In this document: positions 24,447 through 37,467 of the stretch, one piece after another
Numbering within the stretch: the stretch's first letter is position 1
Layout: every line of letters starts with the position of its first letter
Origin: Papaver somniferum
Taxonomy: Eukaryota > Streptophyta > Magnoliopsida > Ranunculales > Papaveraceae
Reading direction: 5' to 3'
Assembly (NCBI RefSeq): GCF_003573695.1
Contig: NC_039364.1
Location: 65,988,256 to 66,052,255 of the forward strand
DNA length: 64,000 nucleotides
Program-made: the position numbers and the translations under genes
Notes under the pieces: generated by a model
Databases searched by the model: none
Told to the model about the DNA's origin: nothing
What the model saw: the letters and a program-made list of their open reading frames with translations, nothing else

Positions 24447-26539
24447 AACGCAAGGGGATAGTCGGGCTGACGACTTTAAACCAAGCGCTAAATGAAAGGC
24501 AACCCATATGATGAGTATTTCTTGTCTTGTATTTATTTCTTTGTCTTGTTTTTAGTTTTTCTTGTCTTGTTTTACATTTATTTTTTCTGATTTCTTGTCA
24601 TTATCATGTTAGAATTTCCCACCTTTACTTTCTTTGGACGATTCAATTTACATTGAGGACAATGTAAAGTTTAAGTGTGGGGGAGTGGTTAAGCATTTGC
24701 ATTGTAAAATTTTCAAATTTTTTCGACTTTTGTGTAAAATAGTGAATAAGAAAACTCCAACTTGTGGTTAGTTTAGAGTCACATAGTATACATGTCGCTA
24801 AAATTACATCGAGATTCTCATAAGAGTGACTGAACTTAGAGATGACAGAGAACATGATCGGGTTTCTTACTTGTATGAGAGTTAAAGTTGGATTTGACCA
24901 TCCCAGTGGCAAATGAGGTGCAGACTGAATTCGGTATTAGATTTGTGATCCCCTATAGTGGAGACTACCCATGTTACATCATGAGAGGTACCGACCTTCA
25001 CTTCTTTGTGCCTGTCTAAATATGTGCTTTTAGAGTGTGTGTCACCGTACGTAAACTACGGGTAGAATGGTGAGCTACCCAACCTCCCACCAATAGAAAC
25101 ACTATTTTGATCTCTTGAGTGCTATTTTATCAATCATGAATGGTGGCATCGAATTGCTAACTTACATACCACTTGTAATCTTGTTCGCAGTTAGCACCAT
25201 CCACTTTATCTCTCTCTACACCAACAGATCCATAGAAACTCCATCATCATCAACAAGAGGAGCATCACAAATTCGAAGGAAAGTTGAAGACGTTCAAGGT
25301 TTACAAGCAACAATACAGAAATGAGCAGATTCAGATTCAAGTATAGCAACAAGACAAGGAGCAGAAGTTTTACAAGTTGAAGACTATTGTACAAGAGTGA
25401 ATATTATCAAGATGAGAATTCAAGAAGTTTATGATATCGAGACATACAAGTTGTGAAGAATCAAGCGGTAAAGTACTTACACCATGGCCTTTGTACTTGC
25501 ATTTTTATTTTATCTTTATTTTGTATTTGTATTATTTTCTCTTGTCTCAAAAGAAGAAGAAAAAAAAGAAAAAAGAAAAAAAAACTTGGGATATGGTCAT
25601 CATTATGCTAGGTCCCTTGTCAAAAAAAAAAAAAGACACAAGAGAAAAGTTTATTAGGTCCATCATTAGTTTTAATTTTTGTTTTACTTTATTTATCTTG
25701 CATCTCAAAAAAATAAATAAATAAAAAAAAATGATGAAAAAGAAAAAAAATATATATATATTTATTGCATCATATTTTGGTTTGTTTAGTTTGTTTTTGG
25801 TTTTGCATTCATTCAATAAAGCCAATGGAAGAAGAAATTTTCATAATGAGGTTTCAAGCAACAAGGAATTAGAGGAAAGAATCACATTGTCAAGATTCTA
25901 CGAAGTTCAAGATTTCATCATCACGAGTTGAAGACCGAAGACGTTTCTATGGATGTTGTGAGAGTGGTGTTAACTGCACGCCGAACGGATAACGAGGTAA
26001 GTAAGCATATTCCCACCTTCATTAAGTGGTTTATTTCCTTTCTTAGAGATCGTCATAAAAAGGGTTTTCAAAATGAATAAAAGATGTGGGTTTTCAAAAC
26101 AATTCGGAGGGTTTTTGCCTTCCTACCATTCAAGGTGTCGCAGGATTCTCTCTTCATTCCTACCTGGACACATGTGTGACCCATAAAAAGTTGTTTATTA
26201 TTGAGAGAAATTTCATAAAACCCTTTCTTGTGAGGCAGAGTCGAGACTTTTGATCACTCCGAACCCGAATTTCTTTCGATAAGGGATGGTTATTTCTCTC
26301 TCAACTTTTAAGGATGAGATTATGTTCATATATGTGTCTAACTTCTTATGACTAGTGTGCAGAATCTTTATGTCTTCTTAGCGCGTTGGATGCTATCATT
26401 ATGGAGAACTAGTAAGTTGGAAAAGTAGGTTTTGTGGGTATATTTCTCTAGTAAACCCTCACGAGAGTTGTTTGTATCCTTTAGAATAAGTTTTGTTTCA
26501 TTTGCTCGAGGACTAGCAAAGTCCAAGTGTGGGGGAATT
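24447..26539 (+). other. Element A 3' untranslated region with internal and terminal polypurine tracts
   Basis: About 2.1 kb lacks a credible ORF; no env-like protein is seen. At 24650-24690 the sequence has ATTGAGGACAATGTAAA and then AAGTGTGGGGGAG, which duplicates the terminal polypurine tract AAGTGTGGGGGAATT at 26525-26539. Positions 25550-25760 are A-rich low-complexity runs. Confidence 0.8.
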
Positions 26540-29500
26540 TGATAGGTGTTGTAAACACCTAATTTTATATCTGTTTTTTATACTTTCTTTGCCATTTCTT
26601 TTGTAAAATATGTATCTTATGTTCACTTTTGAGTTATCAGGTGCAATGGAGTCATTATGAGCAAAAGAAGGAGAAAACGTCCATTTGGAGCCTAAAGGAC
26701 AAAAAGCTCAATGCACTTGCAAGTGATGTTTGGAGCCAACTGAGTGCGCAACAAAGAAGCGGAAGAATCAACAGTCAGTTCCCCACAACTGACAGTTGAG
26801 CAAGAGATCGAATAGGCAGTCAGTTCTACGAAACTGACAGGCCAAGTGACAATTGCATAGCCCTTATCCGAGTCTGGGTGCTTGAAGTAATTTTTATCAT
26901 TACCATAACCCTAAAGTCAAGGGTAGTATCTCTCTCAACCATTTGGTGTGAATTTCAGAGAGGAGTTACGGCTGCTGCTGTAAGAGAAAATTGAGATTTG
27001 AGAGATGAAACCGAAATTGAGAGAATATTGGCTCTGCTGGAGATCAATTGAACCAGGCAGAGATATTTCTAGTGTTTCCTGAATTCAGAGAAGATTAAGA
27101 AGAAGATCTGTTGTCAATTGAATCTGAGAAGGTTTGGTGATGTTCTCAGATTGAAGAATCAGTAAAAGAAGGGTTTTGCAGTGTTTGAGTTGAATAGAGA
27201 AATTAACAAGGCTTGAGATCTGTAATGATCAAGAGACAATGGGTTCAAATCTGATTCAAGTCTCAATCGATTCATGGGTGAATGGCTGGGAGAAGAAATT
27301 AGAAAGCTAGGGTTGTATGTTGTTGGTTCATGTCTTGCAGAGATTGATTCAAAGAGGGGTTTGTTTCTTTAGGTGAATTCAGGTGACAGGAAGATGGATT
27401 TGGTGCCTGAGATGGATGGGAATGAAGTTGCTGTTGGCTTGCAGGTGCAGTAACTGGTGATGGTTGAATAAATGTTGATTGTGTTGCTGCTGGAGTTTGG
27501 TGGGCTGAGAAAGATACATGAAGTTGGTGTTACTACAGTGAACTGATGGTGATGTTGTTGTCTCAGGTGGTGAAGCTGTGATGATGTTAAGTTGCAGTTC
27601 AGGTTTAAGAACAATGAGAAGAAAGTACTGACCTAGATGTATGCTAGGTACTACAGATTTGCAGGTCCAGTGATTGCAGGAAACTGGAAGGTGGCATGTG
27701 CAGTCGAGAGCAGAGATTGTGGTGCTGAGACAATGGGTTTTGAAGTTGAGATTTTTGCCTATGTTGGTTGTGCTGTGTTGCAATGCAGCTGAACTGGGGA
27801 AGTTGTGTGTGTTGATTTGCTAATGAAGATGGTTAGGCAGTTGATGCTAAGAGCGACTGATAAGGAGAAGTGGGTCTGATAGAAGCTGAGTTTACAAGGG
27901 ATTGTGACTGAAACTGGAGATTGCTGAAGTAACGAGCAGTTGAAGTTCGAAGGCAAGATGGGGTTCTGAGTATAGCAGAGAAATGGCTCAAGAATCAGCT
28001 GAGTTAACTGATACCTGAAGGATGAAGCTGCAGATGCTGAGTTAGTGGTGATGAAGCGGCTATTGATGCTCAGTTAGACGTATATTAGGAGTTAATATTG
28101 CAGTTGGTAGCTGAGTGCATTAGAAGTTGAGTTGCTGCTCAGGTTGTTTGTGCTTGGGGTTAGTGAAGCTGGTGATGAGGAACATATAAGTGTTGTTGGT
28201 GTTTGAAGTTGTGAGCTGAAATTGTAGGTGATGTCGTTTGATGGCTGAGATGATGAGAACATATGGAAGTACTGGTTTAGATGTATGCCTAGGGTACATG
28301 GAATGACTTCACAGGCATGTTCAGCTGCAATTTGGTAGTCGTCACAGAGGAGAGGAAGCATGAGGGTTGAATGCAGTTCAAGTTGTTGCAGCTGAGTAGA
28401 AACAGATGGGAGTTTGAAGATGAGCTGAAATGGGGATGAAATTGAGCTACAGGCTGAATTGCAGTGCAGTTCTGGTGGAACAAGAAGAATGGAATGGAGT
28501 CGAAACTGAAGTTACAAAATGGTTAAAACTGATGTGAAGCTACAGATGTTGCTGCCAAGATCGAATCAATGGGAGATGGCAGGTGGAGTGTTACTCCAGT
28601 GGTGCAATTGAGCAGCTGAGGAATGAATTGTAGTTGTTGTTATGAATGGAGAAATAGCAGGTGAACAGTTGGGATTGCAGTTGAGATGGAAGCAAGCTAT
28701 GGTGATTGAAATGGGTTGAGTTTGAACCAGTGCAGGAGCTGAAGCAGTAATGCATCACTATGGTGTAACAGTGGTTGGCCTGGCAAGATGGCCTGCAAAT
28801 GGCTTAGGCCATGACCAGTCAGACCAGTCAGGCTTGTTAGACTCCGACTCAGGTCTGACTAGACCACCTGACTCATGTAACCGGTTTGACTCGGTGACTT
28901 TGACTAAGTTGACTCGATTGACTGACCGGTGACCGAGTGGACTTTGCCGGTCACCTGAAATACTTTAGCCGGCCAAGTTCCGGCCACTTTACCAGCTTTC
29001 CGGCGACCACTTTTGGAGCATATTTTCTGCGTTGGTATTTCTCACATATGGGCTTGGTGGACATCTTTGTATTGGACTTTTGGAGATTGGACCTAATTTT
29101 AGAAGTTGGAGAAAAGCTACAAAAGGAAAGTTTTCTACTTCCTTAGGGAGATGACATATTTTTTCTACTTGAAGTTTGGAGGAGAGCGGCGATTCTACTA
29201 TGGTTTGCTTTTCGCATATTTTTCATTTCATTATTGTATGATTATGATTATGATGAACTCAAAAGCTATGAGTAGCTAAATACTATTATTGGTTATGGGA
29301 TAAAGTGAATTTTACAAATGATATTTTATTCAATGAATTAGTTTTGTCTCAACTTTATTGTGTATGATTCATGGTTAATATTATTTTATGATTTGAATGC
29401 TAGTTTGGTTGAGTCCGGAATCAATTAGATTAATCTTCATCTTTATTGTTAGAATAGGGTTATTATACGAAAAAGTGATAATTCCTGATTACAAGTAGCA

Positions 29501-30059
29501 TAAATGTGAGTAGTGCTTGTAGTGATATATCTTACTAGTCACATATGAATCATAACCTTTGTTAAAACGAATTAGTGCTTTTATACGTTTGTTTGCATTG
29601 ATTAGTCTTATTTCATAAAACTTAATGCTCTTAGGGAGTTAAACTTAATTGTGCTTTTACAATTTAGGTTGCTTTCTAGGTAGATATCACAATAGCATCT
29701 TTTAATGTTTGTGATAAAATCGGGAAATAAACGGGATACTCTTGCGATCAAGGTATCCTAGGACTTTTAGTAAATTAGAGATTAAAATACCAATTCTAGT
29801 CATTGATGAAAATACATGTTTGTGAATGATACTATCCCGTGACCAATATCTTCAACTTATTGATTATTTAAATTATTTTATTGCTTTCAATTACTTTTAT
29901 TGCTTTGCTAAAACAAAATCCCACAGTGGTTACTAAGAAACTGAAATTTTATAACAACAAAAGCCTCTCTGTGGGAACAAACTCTTTCTTACCATGTACT
30001 TCATTTATATTAGTAGAGTGAGAAAGTGAAATTATTTTTGACGCATACGACAGCGATCA
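26540..30059 (+). repeat. 3' LTR of element A (uninterrupted)
   Basis: This 3520-bp sequence begins TGATAGGTGTTG and ends GACAGCGATCA. It aligns with the three pieces of the 5' LTR. A CCGG-rich patch at 28925-29008 repeats the one at 15463-15545. Confidence 0.92.
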
Positions 30060-32401
30060 GAACATGAAAACATTTGAAAAGCTAAAAGGAGCGTGTTCGT
30101 TCTGGCTTTCATTTTCATGGTAAGATACATATATACATTGTGAATATCTTTTAATTTAAGAAGTATATTCTTTTATTTGTACGATTCCATTTTTTGTGTT
30201 TGTTGTTCATGGTTTTTATTGCCTAATGACGTTGTTTTCATTATAATCCGTATGGAAAACTATGCACTGTCAAATTTCATAGTCGTATGAAACAGTATTT
30301 ACTGTCCAATTTCATAGTCTGAATTTTTCCACTACAAACTTGGGTCTTATTCACCTTAAGTCCTTATATATCATCATCATGGTATACTGCTTGCTGAAAT
30401 GGAGAGTAAGAGTTGTTTTAGCTGTCCAGCTGTATTCATGGTATACTGCTTGCTGAAAGGGAGAGTAAGAGTTGTTTTAAACTTCTCCCAGCTGTCCAGC
30501 TGTGATTTGGTTTGTGCATAGTATGAGAGGATTTACATTTTTTCATTAGACATATATAACAATAGAAGATCTTCTTCCAGGTCCTCTCCTACCTAAAATT
30601 TCCCAGAATGAACGCAATGGCAGTCTGTGTACGTTGCCGGTACAAGAACTCCTTTGTATATGTTTATTATATTATGGTAACCAAGGATATGATTATTGTC
30701 GGGCCTAACTCGAATTTATTTTTGTACTTCAACTTTGTATGAAACTTCATAATTAATGCAATTATGTGCATACAACTGAAACTTCAAGATTTCATTCTTC
30801 CATTTCAAAAACAGACCGATCATGGATGATCGGTAAATGAAGCCTTTCATGCAGTAGATTAATCACAAAATGATCAATGCAGTCTTCACACATTAATCAT
30901 GTAGCATGATCAACGCAGTCTTTGTTGTCAAGTACATAGTGTCAACTGCGTTAAAAGCGAGTTGCAAGAATGGCGGTTCTTCTATGGTATTATTTGTACT
31001 AATTCATGGGAACAAGGATATGCTAAAGCTGCTGTTGTTGGCTTTGAGCATGAAGGTATCTATCTTTTTTTTTCAAAATGTATATAGTGTAAAATGAATG
31101 TGATATCTATGTAGATTATCCAAGGCCTGGGAAGTTATTTGATCAAATATTTTATTACCTTCTAAAAATTTGTTGAGAACATCCCATGCTGTCTAAATTT
31201 GTGTTTGTATAGGATGGTGAGTTCTCAGTGAGAACTGATAACATAGAAGAGAAGTAGGTAGAGGGATGAACTTGGATGCTGGGTCCAGGTAGCTCAATTG
31301 TCTCTTAGACATCGGCAAAACAAAGAGCAGCACAGAGATTTATACTTTCTGCTGGAAAGTAACATGTGTTACAGTTATACTGGCTTTGCAGTCTCGAGAA
31401 ATTTCCTACTTATATTTACATTTTTTTTATGTGCTCTCCAGTCCAGTGAAATTTTTGGAAAAAAAATAGGATGAACAGAAAAAGAATAGTGTTTCCCTTG
31501 ACATTGTTGATTTTGGTGAACAGGGTGATGTGAAGCCATAAAATCTTGAAGCCTACTTGCTTATAGCGATAGTAATCATAATCACACTGTTCATGTTCAT
31601 GCTGGTCCTCAACGCTCTCTCTGATGTCCTCATAGTTCTTTATGCAGATTTCGGATCCGTTTAAACAGATATTTTGTTTTTGGGTTTCGCTACAACCACA
31701 TCCACCGGGGATGAGGAAATAGTTGGGAATCGTTTTACATCTACAGAAGTATTGGCATCTGGCGGTGGCGGTGGTTCAATGCGGTTGTATGTATTCATTA
31801 GGATTTAGGCCTGTAACAACAAGTAAAAATAAATAAACTATATTGGCTTAATTCCGTGGTGGTTAACTGCTGTCAATTTTAATTGTATGTCTACTAATAA
31901 TAATTGATTATATGCCTGGTAGTATGGTTGACATTGTCTTTTATCTACTTGGTTATTTGAGATTGTGTGGCGTGTATGGATAATTTATTCATACCTTACC
32001 TATGTTGAGATCTGTGATACGTTAGAATTACCCGTTTCATATATATTCTTGACTGATGGTGTAAACCAATCTGCTCGGGTAGTTTACATACGGTTCATCG
32101 ATATCAAACCGGATGAGACAAAAAAATAATAATAAAGAAAATCGAATATCGGAAGATAGTGACGTCTTTAATTTCGATCCTGTTGCATGTGATATTCAAT
32201 TAGTTCCTGATCAGATGAGATACAAAAAAATCCTAAGCCCTCATTCACAGGGTGTGTGTTAATTTCTTGGGTGAATTTTGAAAGCTATTTCTCCATGGAG
32301 CTTTCCTAAATCATCTAAACCTAATAAAGGTGGATTCACATGATGTACTATCTTCCACGCACTATTAAGAGGAGCATCATATACATTAATTATGAGAAAA
32401 A
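30060..32401. other. Low-copy-looking DNA between elements A and D, with exon-like fragments
   Basis: No retroelement coding is visible. Exon-like pieces include 30068-about 30119 (open stretch MKTFEKLKGACSFWLSF, then a GTAAGA donor) and about 30960-31052 (WRFFYGIICTNSWEQGYAKA, then a GGTATC donor). Another lies at 31212-31257 after a TATAG acceptor. A membrane-like C-terminus lies at 31542-31664. I cannot assign a family. An imperfect duplication of about 60 bp lies at 30380-30490 (gtatactgcttgctgaaa twice). Confidence 0.35.
31542..31664 (+). other. Short hydrophobic C-terminus-like open stretch
   Basis: A frame of 40 codons ends in TAA at 31662-31664. It contains a strongly hydrophobic run of about 25 residues (LLIAIVIIITLFMFMLVL and onward), typical of one transmembrane helix. 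Upstream, an in-frame TAA (31539-31541) separates it from a possible exon start after the CAG at 31521-31523. It may be the last exon of a decayed membrane-protein gene; the family is unknown. Confidence 0.3.
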
Positions 32402-32872
32402 TGTTGTTGCAAGAAATCATACACTACACCCCTCATATGATTTCATTATCACTCAACTCATTTTTTAGATTTACACTCTTAATTTTATTGATCAATTTTT
32501 GAATATTCTTACAAGAAAAGATAAAGGAATTAAGAATGACCTCTGCTCTAGACTTTCTCTCTCCTCTTTACTTGTTTCCTACTCAAAAAAGATCTCTCCC
32601 TCTCCTTTACAACTCAACGACTATTTATAAGGAAATACATAGTGGATGACAACTAATCTGTCCTTTATTTTCGAATATGACTTGCGACATTCTCGCAACC
32701 TTACAAATCTTAGTCTCACAAACTCTCTAATTTTCGCAGGACCATCACATCTTTCTCATTATTTTAGCTGACGTCGTTTATTATATCATTTCTGAAATTG
32801 TTCTCGACGCTGTTGTGTTGTGTTGTTGATAATTTCGCTAAGATATTATTGTTGTGAGATTCTGATCCTACA
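32402..32872 (-). repeat. Element D, 3' LTR (left)
   Basis: This is a 471-bp copy with TGTTG start and CTACA end, paired with 40837-41313. Confidence 0.9.
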
Positions 32873-33230
32873 TCTTGCCTCTTCTCACATTTTTTCTGCG
32901 AAGTATAGAATGATGTGAGAAATGCCGCAGTTATCCATCATTTCATATTCTGCATTTATCACACGTATTCTTTCTTCCATCTGTTTCTTGACACGTCTTC
33001 TGTAACCACTGCTTTTCAACCGCTCATGTCTTTTCGTCTTAATGGTGTTTATTTCTTCGAGTAAAAAATCTTCCTTATATATTCTTCTTACTCTTCTTCT
33101 CACTTTCTTTTTACTTTCTCTTCCTTTTAATTCTCTCATCTCTGCAACTCTATTGTTCTTCCGTAAATTCGCTACTGTAGTTCTCCTTTTAATCTTCTTA
33201 CTTTTTTCATTCCATACTCTATATTCAAAT

Positions 33231-35908
33231 ATGCCTCCAAGTGGCCATAAACATGAGAAAACTTAAAAGACGTCAAAAAGATCTTGCAGAAAGGTTTCAC
33301 ACTTTCTACCATTCCTGGTGAAAGTGCCAAATCAATTCTTTCTATCAAACTTTTTCTGATCAATATTGTGATGATCAATCAATCATAATTTCGCTAGGTC
33401 AAATTCTCGCAGGTCTCCCATTCCTCTTTACGACCCATATCCCTCTACTATGAAATTCTGCTCATTCGGGATTTTCGCGAGCTATCTTCCAGTGAGTGGG
33501 GATTGCATCCGTCTGATGCTAGAGTTCGCTAATCGTGGTGCTGGTAAAGGATCTCTGTACTCCAAAGAACTTAGGGATCCTAAATTCGCAGACTTAGAAA
33601 TAATTGCTGAGAAATATACAGTAGCGAGCTTCTTTGAAAATTATGAATTGATCTCCATGAAGAAAGAGAATACTCGCTGGGGTATTCGTTTGAAAAGGAA
33701 AGATAACATTGATGAAGCGAAAATACTTATGCAAGATATTGATTGGCATTCTGGTAAGAACACAACTCCTCGCCAATCCAAAGATGATAAATGGTGTGTT
33801 TTTCCTTGATGCTAAAGGGCCTTATATTGCTGGATCAAATATTCTTCCTGAGAATCTCGCTACCTATCAACCTTGGGTATTCTTTGGCCCGAGAAGGAGA
33901 AAGAGGTATGTTTCTTCTGTTTTGCTCACTTTATATTTTTTATTTGTCTTTATTCTTTTGTTCGCTGACCCTTGCGATATTGTACAGATCCAAAAACTGA
34001 AAGATAGTTATAACAGGACTGGGAGCTAGTACCTTGTTAGCTCTTCGCTCATATACAGATGAGGTAAGAAATTTTTCTTATGATTTTAAACAGTATACTG
34101 TTGCTTCCATTTCTTATTTCTATCTGTGTGTGAATTATTGCTGAAATAGAAGAACCTGCTGATGTTGCGAAGACTGGTGATAAAGCAAAGGTGCTCTTCG
34201 CAGAGAAAAATCAACTGCTCCTCCTTCAAAGAAAGGAAAGTCCGTTCTTCTTCTCCTTCAAATATTCCTTCCATGAAAATTCCGAAAGTGACAAGGATGA
34301 TGAGGACAATGATGATCTTGCCGCAAGTGAAGATTTTCCACCTGAATCTTCTATGGCTAAGCTCTCTGGCCTCTTTTCTGATTCTCTGCAAGGAATGGGA
34401 GATAGCCAATTCGCTAATACCTGCAAAGCTCTCGCTACAATTTGCGATGTCCCTTTGCTGGATGGTGATAGTTCTCTTCGTGGAGTTTCTAGATCAGTGA
34501 CTCCCGACTTCTTGCATTCTCTTAATAGTCTGGTATACTTTCATCCTTTTACTTCTTCATTGTCATAACTCAAAATTTCTTTCTATATTAATATTTTTAT
34601 ATTTTCTCGCAGGCTGGAAAAGCTTCTTTTGCTGTTGCCTCAGATCTAGAGAGGAGACGCGAAAATCTTGAAAAGAAGAATCTTCAATTTCGCACAAAGA
34701 ATGAAGAATTGGAAGCTGAAGTTAAAGGTCTTCGCGAGAAAAATAGACAACTAGAAATTGATTCTTCTTCGTATAAGAACAAAATCTCTAGTCTTCAGCA
34801 AGCTAATAATCAGCTTTACGGTATGTTACTTTTCTCTTTTCCCTTCATTCATTCATCCTGTTGTTTTATCTTATTTAAATGATCCTTTTTGCAGACATTT
34901 ATGGTCTTTCTGATGAAGCTACCCTTCTTCGTTCATTTCCTAATGCCTTGGATAATGATACCCTTCTTGAGCGTCTTAATAATTCCTTAAATAGTTTTCA
35001 AATGATAGAATTTCATCTCTTTCTCTAATGAGCTTAGATCTAAATTTCGCCTCTTAGAAATTGACCATAGATCTAGTTTAGGCTTAGCCAACCGATTTAA
35101 GCGTCTCTTTCTTGATTCTAAAGAGAAAACCAATGAGTTAAGAACCAAAATTAGCGGTCTCATAGATGATAAGGATCGCATCTCTGATCAAGGTGCTAAG
35201 GCTTTGGCGAAATTCCAAGAGACTCTTCTTGAAGTTCAACTTGAACGAGATGAAGCTAACCGCAAGAACATCGAGCTCTGCGAAAGGGAAAACCAAATTC
35301 GTTCTCGTCTTCTTATAAGTAATGAGGATGAATTTGTTTGGGCTGCGAAAATCTTAGATGATGCCAGAAAAGATTTAGGTGTAAATGTTAGTCTCCAAGT
35401 TGAGCATACAGCCTTGATTAGAGATATGATTTCTGACAGAGAAGGTTACTAACTGCTCTTCTTTACTAATCTTTGCTTCTTATGAATTTTCATCAAGTTA
35501 ATAGATTGTCTTTTGCTCGCAGATTCTGAAAGTAGATATCGTGAAAAGATTGAGGAACTCGAAGCTGAAAAGGAGGAACTCGCAAAGAATCTTTCTTCTC
35601 GCAACGACAAGTATTCTAGATTAAAGAATCAAATCAAGATCACTGTTGCGAATTTTAAGAATGATGCTATGCATTTTTGCAATCAAACCATCCAAATGGT
35701 TTGTGACGATCATAATATCCCTCATTCTGATTATCCTTGTCTCTTGGAAGAGATCCCACAGAATACTCCCAGTCTGATTATTTCTGATAGCGAAGCTGAT
35801 GATGAAGAATCTGATGGTGATGAAAGTTCTGATGGTGATGAAGATTCTGACGCAGACGAAGAAGGAAACAAGTCTGATGAAGATAATGAAGGATCAACTA
35901 AGAAGTAG
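33231..35908 (+). pseudogene. Antisense gene (aORF) of element D, Transposase_28-like
   Basis: The six-exon model is 33231-33906, 33988-34063, about 34134-34532, 34613-34820, 34895-35444 and 35523-35908. Four of the five introns keep GT and AG; the acceptor of the second (about 34134) has lost its AAG|G. The start MPPSGHKHEK is readable. Exon 1 then drops bases relative to C (near 33267 and 33430) before an open stretch (33450-33809) with SGDCIRLMLEFANRGAGKG. The middle is coiled coil (about 34613-35440), and the C-terminus (35750-35905) alternates D/E/S in a very acidic tail ending GSTKK. PF04195-like antisense ORFs are known from some Tat-lineage elements. Role unknown; a nuclear acidic protein would be consistent with the tail. 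Confidence 0.72.
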
Positions 35909-37467
35909 TCTTTGTTTCTTTCTTTGATTCTCTGTAATACTTGTACATTTATTCCTTCTTTCTGTATATTTGTGTTTCTTTCATTTTGACATGCATTCAT
36001 TAAAACAATTCTTCCTTGCAATACAGTTAATCAATATAATCATTAATTTTTGAATCTTTGAGTAAATCTATCATATGGAGACAAATAATATTTTCTAATT
36101 TCATTCATTCCCATACTTTCCTCTGTTATTTGTATCCAAATGAGAGATTTTGTAATTTTTTCTTATTGTATGCCTCAATTTCTCATAGCAGTTAATTATG
36201 TATAATTTCGCAACCTTATGCGAAGTGAATTTTGATTCTTTTCAAAATCTCATTCCTGTGTGGTCTTATTTTGCCTTCCTAATTAAAGGTCTTATTATGC
36301 CACTTCTTGTCATTGCGACAAAATCGCAGGACGTCTTTGCACTTTCATGCAAAAACCCGTTGATCTTGCCTTAACTTTTTCTTTTGCATTGTGACCTCTT
36401 CAGGAATGTTGCGACAATATGACAGGCCTAAATATTCTTGCGAAAATGAATCCCCATGACATTACCGTCTTGCAACGAAATCGCAGGACGTCTTCGCGCT
36501 TTCATGCGAAAACCCATTGATCTCGTCTTATCTTTTTCTTTTGTATTATTGCCTCTTCAGGATTGTTGCACAAATATGAAAAGTCTTAATACCCTTGCGA
36601 ATAAAAAGCCTCATGACATTTGCGTCTTAAGACACTTATCATCTCCCTAATGGAGGGTGCCGCCCTTATCTTCCCCCTGGTTGCCCCTTCAAGGAGGCGT
36701 ACTTCTACCATACAAGGTTAGCTCCTCCCATCCAGTCTTAAAAACAACCAGTTGTTTTCGCAGTCTCTTATCCCTTTTACCTATAGGGCTTATGGTTACG
36801 AGACTGCACCCTAAGTGGGGTTTTCTTCAGGCCGAGTGCAGTATAAGCCAAGACTTGTCAAGAATGGCAAAGTACGCTTCAAACGTCCCTAGCACTCTTG
36901 ACTCAACCGTGTACCTCGGCGCCTTGATCATATCTGCACTCCTTAGGAGAGTCCTTATTACCTTAGTCGCCCAACCTAAGTCATATGCTTAAGTTGAGAA
37001 TCCAAGGTGCCTCTCCCGGATGGGCTTTATTGACCCCAAATCTCCATGACTCAAGTTCCGGTGGCGGTGTTGCCTTTCCCTGATCCATGCAACAGGTACC
37101 CCCTCATATGACGTACTTTAGGTCTTACATTTTCCTCTTGCGAAATTGTATTCGCGAACTAGGGTGTACGCCATAAAGGTTCGCCTCTTTCTCTTTTGTC
37201 ATTTTTCTCTGAGTATCTTCTGTAAAATTCATTATCTCTGCGAGAGTCTCGTATATCATCATATTGTATTTGCATTTCGCAATCTCAATTTTGTCATTCA
37301 ATAAAATGTATTCTTGAAAATTTTACTTATTGCGAGAGTGTCGCAACAACTTAATCATTCATACATTTCCTGTTTTTATTACCTTTTCCATCCTCTGCTT
37401 CTTTATTATTTTCTACTACTGCTTCCTTGGTAGTGGTATGTTCATCATTTTTATTCTGAGCTAGCAT
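35909..37467. other. Element D non-coding spacer, with tandem repeat at 36311-36620
   Basis: This is the counterpart of 8402-9989. Two units of about 157 bp start near 36311 and 36468 (TCGCAGG words at 36324 and 36481). They are followed by the conserved block at about 36650-37140 and a hairpin near 37330 with the same GAGTG loop as in C. Confidence 0.65.

Larger units (their letters stand above)
2623..30059 (+). mobile_element. Element A: Athila-like Ty3/gypsy LTR retrotransposon with nested insertions
   Basis: Two long direct repeats bound the element. Both LTRs start TGATAGGTG; the right copy ends CGATCA at 30059 and the left copy ends at about 16596. Inside are, in order, a primer-binding site matching the plant Asp-tRNA 3' end (16604-16621), gag, protease, RT, RNase H and integrase, then a polypurine tract (GTGTGGGGGAA) directly before the 3' LTR. 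The order PR-RT-RH-IN and the protease motif DLGASVNVMP fit the Athila/Tat side of plant Ty3/gypsy. There is no env-like ORF. Nested in it are solo LTR B (2838-4384), element C (4880-13803) and a second solo LTR B (19176-20771). I could not find a convincing target duplication: left flank ccata, right flank gaaca. Confidence 0.9.

Noticed and set aside
25550..25825. Lys-rich and Phe-rich ORFs on both strands
   Set aside because: Produced by A/T homopolymer runs in the element A 3' region.
24447..26539. env-like gene of element A
   Set aside because: No ORF above about 100 codons and no signal or transmembrane pattern. The longest frames lie in A-rich low complexity.
2618..30064. Target duplication for element A
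   Set aside because: Flanks ccata and gaaca do not match. Shifting the LTR ends by a few bases does not help, so none is claimed.
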